Shown in pieces: positions 53,910 through 62,432 of a stretch of DNA of 64,000 nt. This DNA comes from Limnohabitans sp. INBF002 (GTDB lineage: Bacteria > Pseudomonadota > Gammaproteobacteria > Burkholderiales > Burkholderiaceae_C). Both the position numbers and the translations under genes were made by a program. The stretch lies in NCBI RefSeq assembly GCF_027924905.1, contig NZ_AP027055.1, positions 1,860,001-1,924,000 on the forward strand, read 5' to 3'. The notes under the pieces were generated by a model, which saw nothing but the letters and a program-made list of their open reading frames with translations, was not told where the DNA came from and did not search any database. Each line of letters begins with the position of its first letter. Position 1 is the stretch's first letter.

Positions 53910-54791
53910 TTACATCCAGTACACCAAGATGTACAAGCCCAACCACACCACGTCCACAAAGTGCCAGTACCAAGCTGCGCCTTCGAAACCGAAGTGCTTG
54001 TCAGCTGTGAAATGGCCTTTTTGCAAGCGCAAGGTAATCACCAGCAGCATCAACATGCCCAAGAACACGTGGAAACCGTGGAAGCCTGTGAGCATGTAAA
54101 ACGTAGAGCCATACACACCCGAGGTGAGCTTGAGGTTCATGTCGCTGTAGGCGTGGGCATATTCATAGCCTTGCACAAACAAGAACACCACGCCCAACAG
54201 CACCGTGAGCCACATGAACTTGATCGTGGTGTCGCGCTTGTTTTCAATCAACGCATGATGCGCGATCGTCAAGGTCACGCCCGAGGTCAACAACAACGCG
54301 GTGTTGATGGTGGGCAACCAAAACGGCGTCATGGTTTGGAAGGGCTCGATGATGCCAGCAGGTGAAGCTGTCATGCCTGCCGCGGCTGTGGGCCACACGG
54401 CTTTGAAATCAGGCCACAACAAAGCATTGTCCAAATTACCCAACATCGGCACTGAGTGCACACGCGCCCACCACAGAGCAGAGAAGAACGCGCCAAAGAA
54501 CATCACCTCAGAGAAGATGAACCAGCTCATGCTCCAGCGGTAGGACAGGTCAATCTTGTGACCATATTGGCCACCTTCGCTCTCGGCGATGGCATCGCCA
54601 AACCATTGGTAAAGCACGCCCAACCAAAACACGAGGCCAAAGAACAAGCTGTACTTGCCCCACTCCACCCCATTGACCCACTGGCCTGCGCCAAGAATCA
54701 CGAAGAACAATCCCAACGCAGCCATCGCCGGATGGCGTGACGCATGAGGTACGTAGTAGTAAGGCGTTGAGCCGTGTGAGGTGCTACTCAT
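53910..54791 (-). CDS. ctaE: cytochrome c oxidase subunit III
   Basis: This 293-residue protein has seven membrane segments. SMSWFIFSEVMFFGAFFSAL, HALIENKRDTTIKFMWLTVL, GYEYAHAYSDMNLK and STFYMLTGFHGFHVFLGMLM are conserved subunit III regions. AAGGAG precedes the ATG, which is 14 codons inside a longer frame. It follows the DUF2970 gene by 13 bases. Confidence 0.96.
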   Translation of the reverse strand: MSSTSHGSTPYYYVPHASRHPAMAALGLFFVILGAGQWVNGVEWGKYSLFFGLVFWLGVLYQWFGDAIAESEGGQYGHKIDLSYRWSMSWFIFSEVMFFGAFFSALWWARVHSVPMLGNLDNALLWPDFKAVWPTAAAGMTASPAGIIEPFQTMTPFWLPTINTALLLTSGVTLTIAHHALIENKRDTTIKFMWLTVLLGVVFLFVQGYEYAHAYSDMNLKLTSGVYGSTFYMLTGFHGFHVFLGMLMLLVITLRLQKGHFTADKHFGFEGAAWYWHFVDVVWLGLYILVYWM

Positions 54792-54804
54792 ATCCACTCC
54801 TTCT

Positions 54805-54999
54805 TTATTTCGCGACGACCAGATTGACCACAACGATCAAACCGATCACAAACAACAAACCTGCCACCAAGCCCACACCCAGCACATGCAAGGGTGTGAT
54901 CTTGTCGATATCTTCTTGAAACTCGCTGCTTTTGCGAATTCCCAAAAATGACCATGCCACCGCCTTGACCGAACGCATGAGCGACACCTTGTTACTCAT
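54805..54999 (-). CDS. DUF2970 small membrane protein
   Basis: This 64-residue protein has AWSFLGIRKSSEFQEDIDKI followed by one membrane helix (VLGVGLVAGLLFVIGLIVVV), the DUF2970 pattern. The family sits between ctaG and subunit III in many beta-proteobacteria, so an oxidase-related role is likely but unproven. It overlaps ctaG by 4 nt. Confidence 0.88.
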   Translation of the reverse strand: MSNKVSLMRSVKAVAWSFLGIRKSSEFQEDIDKITPLHVLGVGLVAGLLFVIGLIVVVNLVVAK

Positions 55000-55601
55000 A
55001 CGCCCACCCCTGTTTTGTAGGACACACCCAGCGCAGCCGTCGGTGCTGCTGGTGTTTTGGATCCCACTTCAAAGAAGGTGTACGACAAAGTAATGGTGGT
55101 CACGTCTTTGGCCAACTTAGGGTCAATCACAAACACCACGGGCCATTGCTTTTTCTCGCCTGGCGCCAAGGTGTATTGGTTAAAACAGAAACATTCCAAC
55201 TTGTTGAAATGCGCCGCCGCTTGGCGTGGCGCATAGCTGGGAATGGCTTGGGCTGACATGACACGGTCTTGCACGTTTTCAAACTCGTACATCACCGTCA
55301 TCATCTCGCCCGGATGCACTTGCATGGAGCTTTGCGCAGGCTTGAACTTCCAAGGACCACGCGCATTGGCATCGAACTCCACCGTGATGGTGCGGCTCGC
55401 GTCCACTTGCGTGTTTTTGGCTTTTGCACGTGCGTTGCCAGAACCTGGGATTTCACGCTCACCCAGCGCCAAGATGTTGATGCCTGTGAATTCACAAATT
55501 GCTTTGTACATGGGCACCAAGGCATAACCGAACGCAAACATGCCAGCCGCCACGACGACGAGCTTTTTGAACATCAGCAGGTTATGACGTGGTGCAGCCA
55601 T
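54996..55601 (-). CDS. ctaG: cytochrome c oxidase assembly protein CtaG (Cox11)
   Basis: This 201-residue protein has one N-terminal membrane helix (LVVVAAGMFAFGYALVPMYK) and a periplasmic beta domain with the copper-binding motif LECFCFNQYTLAPGE (CFCF). It delivers copper to the CuB site of subunit I. Other Cox11 markers are PWKFKPAQSSMQVHPGE and VVFVIDP. It begins 4 bases after the small assembly gene. Confidence 0.95.
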   Translation of the reverse strand: MAAPRHNLLMFKKLVVVAAGMFAFGYALVPMYKAICEFTGINILALGEREIPGSGNARAKAKNTQVDASRTITVEFDANARGPWKFKPAQSSMQVHPGEMMTVMYEFENVQDRVMSAQAIPSYAPRQAAAHFNKLECFCFNQYTLAPGEKKQWPVVFVIDPKLAKDVTTITLSYTFFEVGSKTPAAPTAALGVSYKTGVGV

Positions 55602-55605
55602 GATC

Positions 55606-55716
55606 TCAGCGATTCAAAAGCATGATCTTGGCAAAGAAGCCCACGAAGAACACCACCGCCACCGAGGCCAAAATCAGGCCTAGGCGAAGGTTGTTTTTAC
55701 GTTGGTCGGGCGTCAT
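55606..55716 (-). CDS. cytochrome oxidase small assembly protein (36 aa)
   Basis: A 36-codon frame between ctaD and ctaG encodes MTPDQRKNNLRLGLILASVA followed by a hydrophobic stretch ending AKIMLLNR: a basic start and one membrane helix. It starts 2 bases after the ctaD stop and ends 4 bases before ctaG, so it fits tightly in the operon. Such proteins are annotated as oxidase small assembly factors in Burkholderiales. Its exact task is unknown. Confidence 0.82.
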   Translation of the reverse strand: MTPDQRKNNLRLGLILASVAVVFFVGFFAKIMLLNR

Positions 55717-55718
55717 GC

Positions 55719-57335
55719 TTAACCAATCACGCGCGTTGCAGTGGCGTCCAACTTGGGTGGGTTCTCAAAGGTGTGGAAGGGTGCAGGCGAAGGCACTTCC
55801 CACTCCAAACCTTCAGCAGCTTCCCAAGGCTTGGCAACCGCTTTTTCGCCGTGGCCGCGCATCGCTGGCAACACCACGAACAAGAAGAAGTACACCTGAG
55901 CAAAGCCGAAGAAGAACGCACCGATAGATGCCAACGCATTGAAGTCCGCAAACTGCATGGGGTAGTCGGCGTAGCGACGCGGCATACCGGCCAAACCCAA
56001 GAAGTGCATCGGGAAGAAGGTGACGTTGAACGAAATCAAGGTCCACCAAAAGTGAATTTGACCGCGTGTTTCGTTGTACATCACGCCGGTCCACTTGGGG
56101 CACCAGTAGTAGAAGCCCGCAAACATGGCAAACAACGAGCCCGCCACCAACACATAGTGGAAATGCGCCACCACGTAGTAGGTGTCTTGCACCTGCGTGT
56201 CAATCGGCGCCATCGACAAGATGAGGCCCGTGAAACCACCCATGGTGAACACAAAGATGAAACCCACTGCAAACAGCATAGGCGTTTCAAACGTCATGGA
56301 GCCGCGCCACATGGTGGCAATCCAGTTGAACACCTTCACGCCTGTGGGCACAGAGATCAACATCGTGGCGTACATGAAGAACAACTGGCCGGTCACAGGC
56401 ATGCCTGTGGCATACATGTGATGCGCCCACACGATGAACGACAAAATCGCAATGGACGATGTGGCGTACACCATGGAGGCGTAACCAAACAATTTCTTGC
56501 GAGCAAATGCGGGCACGATGTGGCTGATGATGCCGAAGGCCGGCAAGATCATGATGTACACCTCAGGGTGACCGAAGAACCAGAAGATGTGCTGGTACAT
56601 GATGGGGTCACCACCACCAGCAGGGTTAAAGAAGGTCGTGCCAAAGTGGCGGTCTGTCAGCGTCATGGTGATCGCGCCAGCCAACACAGGCATCACAGCG
56701 ATCAACAAGTAAGCGGTGATCAACCAAGTCCAGACAAACATCGGCATCTTCATCAAGGTCATGCCAGGGGCGCGCATGTTGAGGATGGTCACGATGATGT
56801 TGATCGAACCCATGATGGATGAAGCACCCAAGATGTGCATGGCAAAAATACCAGCATCCATGGAGGGGCCCATTTGCAGGGTCAACGGTGCGTACAAGGT
56901 CCAACCAGCAGCGGGGGCGCCGCCAGGCATGAAGAACGAACCTGCCAACATGGCAGCCGCAGGAATCATCAGCCAGAAGCTGAAGTTGTTCATGCGGGCA
57001 AAGGCCATGTCAGAGGCGCCGATTTGCAACGGGATCATCCAGTTCGCAAAACCCACGAAGGCCGGCATGATGGCGCCAAACACCATGATCAGTCCATGCA
57101 TGGTGGTGAGTTGGTTGAACAACTCGGGATTGACCAACTGCAAGCCTGGCTGGAACAGCTCAGCGCGAATCAACAGCGCCAAAACGCCGCCAATCATCAG
57201 CATGGTGAAGGCAAACAACAGGTACAAGGTACCAATGTCTTTGTGGTTGGTGGCATACACCCAACGGCGCCAGCCGTGTGGCGCGCCGTGGTGGTCATCG
57301 TGACCGTGGCCGTGGGAATCGAGTACTGCGCTCAT
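55719..57335 (-). CDS. ctaD: cytochrome c oxidase subunit I
   Basis: This 538-residue protein has twelve membrane segments and the heme a, heme a3 and CuB sites: [40 protein letters not shown] (including the cross-linked His-Tyr pair), [11 protein letters not shown] and [20 protein letters not shown]. It reduces O2 and pumps protons. The N-terminus is His-rich ([10 protein letters not shown]). It lies between ctaC and the small assembly gene. Confidence 0.97.
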   Translation of the reverse strand: MSAVLDSHGHGHDDHHGAPHGWRRWVYATNHKDIGTLYLLFAFTMLMIGGVLALLIRAELFQPGLQLVNPELFNQLTTMHGLIMVFGAIMPAFVGFANWMIPLQIGASDMAFARMNNFSFWLMIPAAAMLAGSFFMPGGAPAAGWTLYAPLTLQMGPSMDAGIFAMHILGASSIMGSINIIVTILNMRAPGMTLMKMPMFVWTWLITAYLLIAVMPVLAGAITMTLTDRHFGTTFFNPAGGGDPIMYQHIFWFFGHPEVYIMILPAFGIISHIVPAFARKKLFGYASMVYATSSIAILSFIVWAHHMYATGMPVTGQLFFMYATMLISVPTGVKVFNWIATMWRGSMTFETPMLFAVGFIFVFTMGGFTGLILSMAPIDTQVQDTYYVVAHFHYVLVAGSLFAMFAGFYYWCPKWTGVMYNETRGQIHFWWTLISFNVTFFPMHFLGLAGMPRRYADYPMQFADFNALASIGAFFFGFAQVYFFLFVVLPAMRGHGEKAVAKPWEAAEGLEWEVPSPAPFHTFENPPKLDATATRVIG

Positions 57336-57360
57336 GATGTGTTCCTTCTAAACGCTAGTT

Positions 57361-58527
57361 TTAACGGGCGGCCTTGACATCGGCAGGCTGAACCAGCTGG
57401 CCGGTCTTGTTCGACCAATTGTTTTTTGTGTAAGTGATCACAGCCGCAATGTCGGTGTCGCTGAGTTGCTTCCATGAAGGCATGGTCAAATTGTTTTGAC
57501 CGTTCAACAGCACTTTGATCTGCTTGTTCTTGTCAGCATCCAACACCACGGCAGCACCGTCGAGTGGTTTGATAGGGCCAGCGCCCTTGCCGTTGGGTTG
57601 GTGGCAAGCGGCACAGTTAGCCGCATACACCTTCTCACCACGCTTAGACAAATCGGCCAAATTCCAAACCTTGGAAGGGTCGTCTTGCTTCGCAGCCATC
57701 TTCTTTTGCTCTGTGGCCACCCAGGCGCTGTAGTCAGCAGCACTGAGCACCTTCACGTGAATCGGCATGTACGCGTGTTCTTTGCCACACAACTCTTGGC
57801 ATTGGCCGTAGTAGTCACCCACCGCTTCAGCGCGGAACCAGGTGTCGCGCACAAAGCCGGGAATCGCGTCTTGCTTCACGCCGAGGGACGGCACAGCAAA
57901 CGCGTGAATCACGTCATTGGCTGTGGTGATGATGCGCACCTTTTTGTTAACGGGCACCACCAGTGGGTTGTCCACTTTCAAGAGGTAGTTGTCGATGTCC
58001 ACGCCCTTGGCGCCGTTGTTTGACATTTCGCGATGCGCGTTATCGAGGGTCGAGATAAAAGCAATGCCCTCGCCCTGGCCCTTGAGGTAGTCATAGCCCC
58101 ACTTCCACTGGTAGCCCGTGGCTTTGATGGTGAGGTCGGCGTTCGACGTGTCTTTCTGAGCCACCACTGCTTTGGTCGCAGGCAAGGCCATCAAGATCAC
58201 GATGATGAAAGGAATGACGGTCCATGCGATTTCGACTTTGACCGATTCGTGGAAGCTGGCCGACTTGTGGCCCACCGATTTGCGGTGCTTCCAGATGGAA
58301 TAGAACATCACACCGAACACCGCCACAAAAATAACGGTACAGATGATGAGCATGAACCAATGCAGCCAGCCCTGCTCTTGAGCAATTTTGGTCGCGCCAG
58401 GTTGGAGGTTCAGTTGTCGAACGGCAGGGCCACCCGGCAAATCGTTCACCGCCCAAGCGGCTGTGCTCGCCCAGGCGGCGAGGAACAACACACCTGAAGT
58501 CAACTTTTGGAAAAGATTGTTCTTCAT
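57361..58527 (-). CDS. ctaC: cytochrome c oxidase subunit II with fused cytochrome c domain
   Basis: This 388-residue protein has a signal peptide (cut near AAWAV), two membrane helices, the CuA domain with GQCQELCGKEHAYMPIHVKV and, from about residue 300, a cytochrome c domain with CAACH in VYAANCAACHQPNGKGAGPI and a Met ligand in NLTMPSWKQLSD. This makes the enzyme caa3-like. The start MKNNLFQKL has GAGG in front. It is the first gene of the leftward cox cluster. Confidence 0.96.
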   Translation of the reverse strand: MKNNLFQKLTSGVLFLAAWASTAAWAVNDLPGGPAVRQLNLQPGATKIAQEQGWLHWFMLIICTVIFVAVFGVMFYSIWKHRKSVGHKSASFHESVKVEIAWTVIPFIIVILMALPATKAVVAQKDTSNADLTIKATGYQWKWGYDYLKGQGEGIAFISTLDNAHREMSNNGAKGVDIDNYLLKVDNPLVVPVNKKVRIITTANDVIHAFAVPSLGVKQDAIPGFVRDTWFRAEAVGDYYGQCQELCGKEHAYMPIHVKVLSAADYSAWVATEQKKMAAKQDDPSKVWNLADLSKRGEKVYAANCAACHQPNGKGAGPIKPLDGAAVVLDADKNKQIKVLLNGQNNLTMPSWKQLSDTDIAAVITYTKNNWSNKTGQLVQPADVKAAR

Positions 58528-58636
58528 CACTTTGATTGCCTCAATGTTTTTTGTCTTCAGGACTACAAACCCCCTCAAACACTGATTTAACTCAAAGTGT
58601 TTAAGCATGATTTGCGCTACAAGCTTACAAAGAAAA

Positions 58637-59551
58637 TCATACAGAGCGACCACTAGGGGATTGCCCTAGTAGGGTTCGCATGTCTTGCAAAGACACCGAA
58701 CTGTGCTGCTGAACTTTGAGGCGCGGCAAGGGCTTCAAAGCGTGGCCATAAATCACTTCCACCGTCAGCGTGATGCGCCCATCTTGCGCCGGCTTGGCCA
58801 ACAAAAGCAATGCGGTTTTGAGCTGCGCCAACCACTGCTTGCCACGCAAGCCGGCAAAGCGATCCCGATGCAGGTTGCGGCCTAGCGCACGAAACTCAGC
58901 CAACAAACTCTCGGCATTGGCATAGGTCAACGTGATGCGTTCCATATCCATCACGGGCTCTGCAAAACCGGCTTGCACCAGCATGTCACCCCAATCGTGC
59001 ATGTCGGTAAACGCATGACACGCAGGTGGCCAACCCTTGCCTTGGTACACGTCGGCCAACTCGCGCAGGGTGTCCGGTCCGAGACACGAAAACATCAAAA
59101 AGCCATCCACCGCCAACAGTTGGTGCCATTTTTGCAACAAAGCTTGCGGATCGTCGCTGGTGTGCAACGCCATATTGGCCCACAACATGTCGGCACTGCC
59201 TGCGGCAGGTGCGCCAAATGTCAAAGCATCCGGCTTCAGCCAGCGCTGCCACCAAGGCGCTTGCAGCGCCTGACGCGCCAACTGTTCGCGCTGGGCGCTG
59301 GTCTCTATCACTTGGCAATGCGCCTGCGGGTAACGCGCACGGAGCTTGGCGTGTGTTTCTAAACCACCGCTCAAGGGCGCCCAATCCACCCACGATGTGG
59401 GTTGCAAACGAATCCACTGCAAACGGTCTTCCATGCGTCGGCCAATTTCCTCGTTCAACCAAGGCGATGCGGCATGCGGCCATGCGGCCCAACGGGCACA
59501 GGCCACAGGATCGAGCGAGGGAGGCGTATCAGAGGGAGACGGTTCAGACAT
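58637..59551 (-). CDS. BioC-like methyltransferase
   Basis: This 304-residue protein has LWANMALHTSDDPQALLQKW and LLAVDGFLMFSCLGPDTLRE, typical of the BioC (malonyl-ACP O-methyltransferase) family that starts biotin synthesis. SAM motif I is unusual: VDWAPLSGGLETH instead of a D-x-G-x-G-x-G loop. That may reduce SAM binding or mark a different role, so I give no symbol. The start MSEPSPSD is just across from comF. Confidence 0.78.
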   Translation of the reverse strand: MSEPSPSDTPPSLDPVACARWAAWPHAASPWLNEEIGRRMEDRLQWIRLQPTSWVDWAPLSGGLETHAKLRARYPQAHCQVIETSAQREQLARQALQAPWWQRWLKPDALTFGAPAAGSADMLWANMALHTSDDPQALLQKWHQLLAVDGFLMFSCLGPDTLRELADVYQGKGWPPACHAFTDMHDWGDMLVQAGFAEPVMDMERITLTYANAESLLAEFRALGRNLHRDRFAGLRGKQWLAQLKTALLLLAKPAQDGRITLTVEVIYGHALKPLPRLKVQQHSSVSLQDMRTLLGQSPSGRSV

Positions 59552-59627
59552 GGCCCCTATTATCGACACCGCGCCCTTCGCAAACATTGCCCTGCGCTTC
59601 AACCCAAGCCCGCGCAATGTCTTTCCA

Positions 59628-60320
59628 ATGCGGGGCATGTTGCGCTTACCCAGCCTTTGCCACATTTGCCGCCGCTGGCCCAGCCAACCTTTGTGCGTGC
59701 CATGCATCGAGCGCTTTGCGCAGCCCACGCAGCGCTGTCCCACGTGCGCCCTCACGCTCAGCCACAAAAGCACCTGCCGCAATTGCACAGAGCACCCCAG
59801 CCCCTTAGACGCTTGTGTGGCCGCCGTGAGCTACACCTTCCCATGGGCGGACTGCATTGCCCGCTTCAAATTTCAAGCCGACCCCAGCCTCGCACGCGCC
59901 TTGGCCCACCTCATGCGCCATGCCCCGTGGGTCGAACCCGCACTCGACGCCGCCACGCTGGTGGTGCCCATGCCTCTGGCCCCGTCACGCCTGCGCGAAC
60001 GCGGTTTTAACCAAGCGTTCGAGCTGGCTCGTCACTTGGCCCCGCTCAAAACTAACGCTCACACCTTGCTGCGCCGCGGTGACAGCGCCCACCAAGTGGG
60101 TGCCTCTCGACAGGAGCGGCTAGACCATGTGCGCGATGCGTTTTGGGTTGCACCCGAACACGTATCTGCCGTGCGCGGTCAGCGCGTGGTGTTGGTGGAC
60201 GATGTGATGACCACGGGAGCGTCGATGCACGAAGCAGCGCGGGCGTTGCGGGTAGCAGGCGCAGCGCACATCACAGGATTGGTCCTGGCACGTACCGAAG
60301 AACGAGAAGCGCATCATTGA
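59628..60320 (+). CDS. comF: ComF-family phosphoribosyltransferase-like protein
   Basis: This 230-residue protein has an N-terminal zinc ribbon (CHICRRWPSQPLCVPC, then CPTCAL and CRNC) and a C-terminal PRTase fold with LRERGFNQAFELARHLAPL and the PRPP-like loop VVLVDDVMTTGASMHEAARA. Relatives aid DNA uptake or repair. Earlier in-frame starts overlap the divergent BioC-like gene; this ATG gives the family length, and one 9 bases later is also possible. Confidence 0.88.
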   Translation: MRGMLRLPSLCHICRRWPSQPLCVPCIERFAQPTQRCPTCALTLSHKSTCRNCTEHPSPLDACVAAVSYTFPWADCIARFKFQADPSLARALAHLMRHAPWVEPALDAATLVVPMPLAPSRLRERGFNQAFELARHLAPLKTNAHTLLRRGDSAHQVGASRQERLDHVRDAFWVAPEHVSAVRGQRVVLVDDVMTTGASMHEAARALRVAGAAHITGLVLARTEEREAHH

Positions 60321-60389
60321 TGCAAAGCTGTCGACAGCGGCTCGCACCGCACAGCGCGAGTCCCGTCTCTCATGCGGGACAATGTGCGC

Positions 60390-60860
60390 ATGTTCCACCT
60401 CGTCCTCATCCACCCCGAAATTCCGCCCAACACGGGCAACATCATCCGCTTGGCGGCCAACACAGGTTGCACCTTGCATTTGATTGAGCCCTTGGGCTTC
60501 TCGATGGAAGACAAGCACATGCGCCGCGCGGGCTTGGACTACCACGAGTACGCGCCCGTGCTGCGCCACGCCGACTGGGCCACGTTTTTGAACGACGCCA
60601 AGCCCGACCCTGCCCGCATGTTTGCCATGACCACCAAAGGCTCCAACACCGCGCATGACATGGCGTTTCAGCCCGGCGATTGGTTTGTGTTTGGCTCTGA
60701 GACCAGTGGCTTGCCTGTGGACATCCGCGAAAGCTTCCCGCTCGCACAGCGCCTGCGCCTGCCCATGCGCGCCGACCAGCGCAGCTTGAACCTGTCGAAC
60801 TCAGTGGCCGTCATCACCTATGAGGCTTGGCGACAAAACGGCTTTGCGGGCAAGGCATAG
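60390..60860 (+). CDS. trmL: tRNA (cytidine/uridine-34 2'-O)-methyltransferase TrmL
   Basis: This 156-residue SPOUT enzyme methylates the wobble base of tRNA-Leu species. It has FHLVLIHPEIPPNTGNIIRL, the PLGFSMEDKHMRRAGLDY segment and the knot region FVFGSETSGLPVDI and RSLNLSNSVAVITYE. The second of two in-frame ATGs is chosen to match the family start. It lies 69 bases after comF in the same direction. Confidence 0.94.
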   Translation: MFHLVLIHPEIPPNTGNIIRLAANTGCTLHLIEPLGFSMEDKHMRRAGLDYHEYAPVLRHADWATFLNDAKPDPARMFAMTTKGSNTAHDMAFQPGDWFVFGSETSGLPVDIRESFPLAQRLRLPMRADQRSLNLSNSVAVITYEAWRQNGFAGKA

Positions 60861-60890
60861 ATAGCAAACGTCAACAGCCTCAAAGCCCCG

Positions 60891-60904
60891 TTGATGCACG
60901 TCAA
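60891..60904. promoter_or_regulatory. FNR/ANR-like box upstream of fpr
   Basis: TTGATGCACGTCAA matches the TTGAT-N4-ATCAA FNR consensus with one base changed. It lies about 93-106 bases before the fpr start. A -10-like TACACT is at 60958-60963. Whether it activates fpr under low oxygen is an inference. Confidence 0.5.
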
Positions 60905-60946
60905 GGCTTATAGCGTTCTGCATAGCAACATATAGCCCTAGGTTTT

Positions 60947-60972
60947 AAGCCCTCGCCTACACTAGAGGGCTT
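60947..60972 (+). repeat. 8-bp inverted repeat in the trmL-fpr gap
   Basis: AAGCCCTC and GAGGGCTT flank a 10-base loop, 24 bases before fpr. It could end trmL transcripts weakly or be a leader hairpin; TACACT lies in the loop. Confidence 0.45.
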
Positions 60973-60996
60973 GATTTATATCGATTTATTACTGTC

Positions 60997-61773
60997 ATGA
61001 GTGCATTCCTAGACGAAGAAGTTTTGTCCGTCCACCACTGGACCGACCGCCTGTTCAGCTTCACCACCACACGCGACACTTCGCTGCGTTTCTCCAACGG
61101 TCACTTCACCATGATTGGCTTGCGCGGCGAAAACGGCAAACCGCTTCTGCGCGCCTACAGCATCGTCAGCGCCAACTACGAAGAGCATTTGGAGTTCTTG
61201 AGTATCAAGGTGCAGGACGGCCCCCTCACCTCCAAGCTACAACACATCAAAGTAGGCGACAAAATCGTGGTCGGCAAAAAGCCAACAGGCACCTTGCTAT
61301 GCGACTACTTGTTGCCCGCCAAAAACCTGTACCTCATCGGCACCGGCACGGGCTTGGCCCCGTTCCTCAGCATCGTGCGTGACCCTGAGACGTATGAGCG
61401 TTTCGAAAAAGTCATCTTGGTTCACGGCGTGCGCGAAGTGAAAGAACTGGCTTACCGCGACTACTTGACCGAAGAGCTGCCCAAGCACGAGTTCTTAGGC
61501 GAGATGGTCAGCAGCCAAATGTTGTACTACCCCACCGTCACCCGCGAGCCTTTTAAAAACCAAGGCCGCGTGACCGACTTGCTCACGTCAAATAAGCTCA
61601 CCCAAGATTTGGGCTTGCCCAACATCGACCCCGCCAACGACCGCATCATGATTTGCGGCAGCCCGGAGCTGAACAAAGACATGCGCGCCCTGCTGGAAGA
61701 GCGCGGTTTCAAAGAAGGCTCCACCACCACCCCTGGCGACTTTGTGGTGGAACGCGCCTTCGTCGAACAGTAA
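60997..61773 (+). CDS. fpr: ferredoxin-NADP reductase
   Basis: This 258-residue flavoenzyme transfers electrons between NADPH and ferredoxin or flavodoxin. It has the FAD motif LRAYSIVSANYEEHLEFLSI (RxYS), the phosphate loop GPLTSKL, the NADP site YLIGTGTGLAPFLSIVRDPE and MICGSPELNKDM, ending FVVERAFVEQ. It belongs to the bacterial class often induced by oxidative stress. The ferredoxin at 44841 is a possible partner. Confidence 0.95.
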   Translation: MSAFLDEEVLSVHHWTDRLFSFTTTRDTSLRFSNGHFTMIGLRGENGKPLLRAYSIVSANYEEHLEFLSIKVQDGPLTSKLQHIKVGDKIVVGKKPTGTLLCDYLLPAKNLYLIGTGTGLAPFLSIVRDPETYERFEKVILVHGVREVKELAYRDYLTEELPKHEFLGEMVSSQMLYYPTVTREPFKNQGRVTDLLTSNKLTQDLGLPNIDPANDRIMICGSPELNKDMRALLEERGFKEGSTTTPGDFVVERAFVEQ

Positions 61774-61775
61774 GC

Positions 61776-62432
61776 CTACCAACGCTTGGCCTGTAGCTTC
61801 AGGCCAATCAAGGTTTCGAGATCTGCGTGGGCCAAACCATCCACCACGTCGATCAACTGCAAGCCTTGGTCAGTGACTTCTAAGGTCGCCAAATCGGTGT
61901 AAATACGGCTCACGCACGCCAAGCCGGTCAATGGGTAAGTGCAATCGCGCACCACTTTGCTCTCACCTTGTTTGGTGAGCAAATCCATCATCACCCAGGT
62001 CTGTTTGGCACCAATAGCCAAATCCATCGCGCCGCCCACGGCAGGAATGGCATCGGCTTCGCCGGTGTGCCAATTGGCCAAATCACCGCGCTCGCTCACC
62101 TGAAATGCGCCCAAGACGCAAATGTCTAAGTGACCGCCACGCATCATGGCAAAGCTGTCGTTGTGATGGAAATAGGCACCACCGGGCAACAAGGTCACTG
62201 GCTGCTTACCCGCATTGATCAGGTCAAAGTCTTCATCCACTTGGGCTGGCGCTGGGCCCATGCCCAAAATACCGTTTTCGCTATGCAAAATAATTTCCAG
62301 CCCCTGCGGCAAGTGGTTGGCCACCAAGGTCGGCATGCCGATACCTAGGTTGACATACGCGCCATCAGGCATATCTTGCGCCACGCGGGCGGCCATTTGG
62401 TCTTTGGTGCGACGGGTGTAGGTCATGATCAA
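61776..62432 (-). CDS. 3-oxoacid CoA-transferase subunit B
   Basis: This 218-residue subunit carries the catalytic glutamate in ILHSENGILGMGP (SENG motif), YVNLGIGMPTLVANHLPQGL at the start and TCYPLTGL-like C-terminal segments. With subunit A it moves CoA between succinyl-CoA and a 3-oxoacid such as 3-oxoadipate or acetoacetate. Which one cannot be told from the sequence. It starts 4 nt inside the end of the subunit A gene, so the two are coupled. Confidence 0.93.
   Translation of the reverse strand: MIMTYTRRTKDQMAARVAQDMPDGAYVNLGIGMPTLVANHLPQGLEIILHSENGILGMGPAPAQVDEDFDLINAGKQPVTLLPGGAYFHHNDSFAMMRGGHLDICVLGAFQVSERGDLANWHTGEADAIPAVGGAMDLAIGAKQTWVMMDLLTKQGESKVVRDCTYPLTGLACVSRIYTDLATLEVTDQGLQLIDVVDGLAHADLETLIGLKLQAKRW

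Noticed and set aside
55773-56822. 349-codon plus-strand frame inside ctaD
   Set aside because: Extreme His/Arg/Glu content is the antisense reading of a membrane protein gene.
59346-59627. Long N-terminal extension of comF
   Set aside because: It overlaps the BioC-like gene in antisense and adds no zinc-ribbon or PRTase feature; the later ATG gives the normal length.
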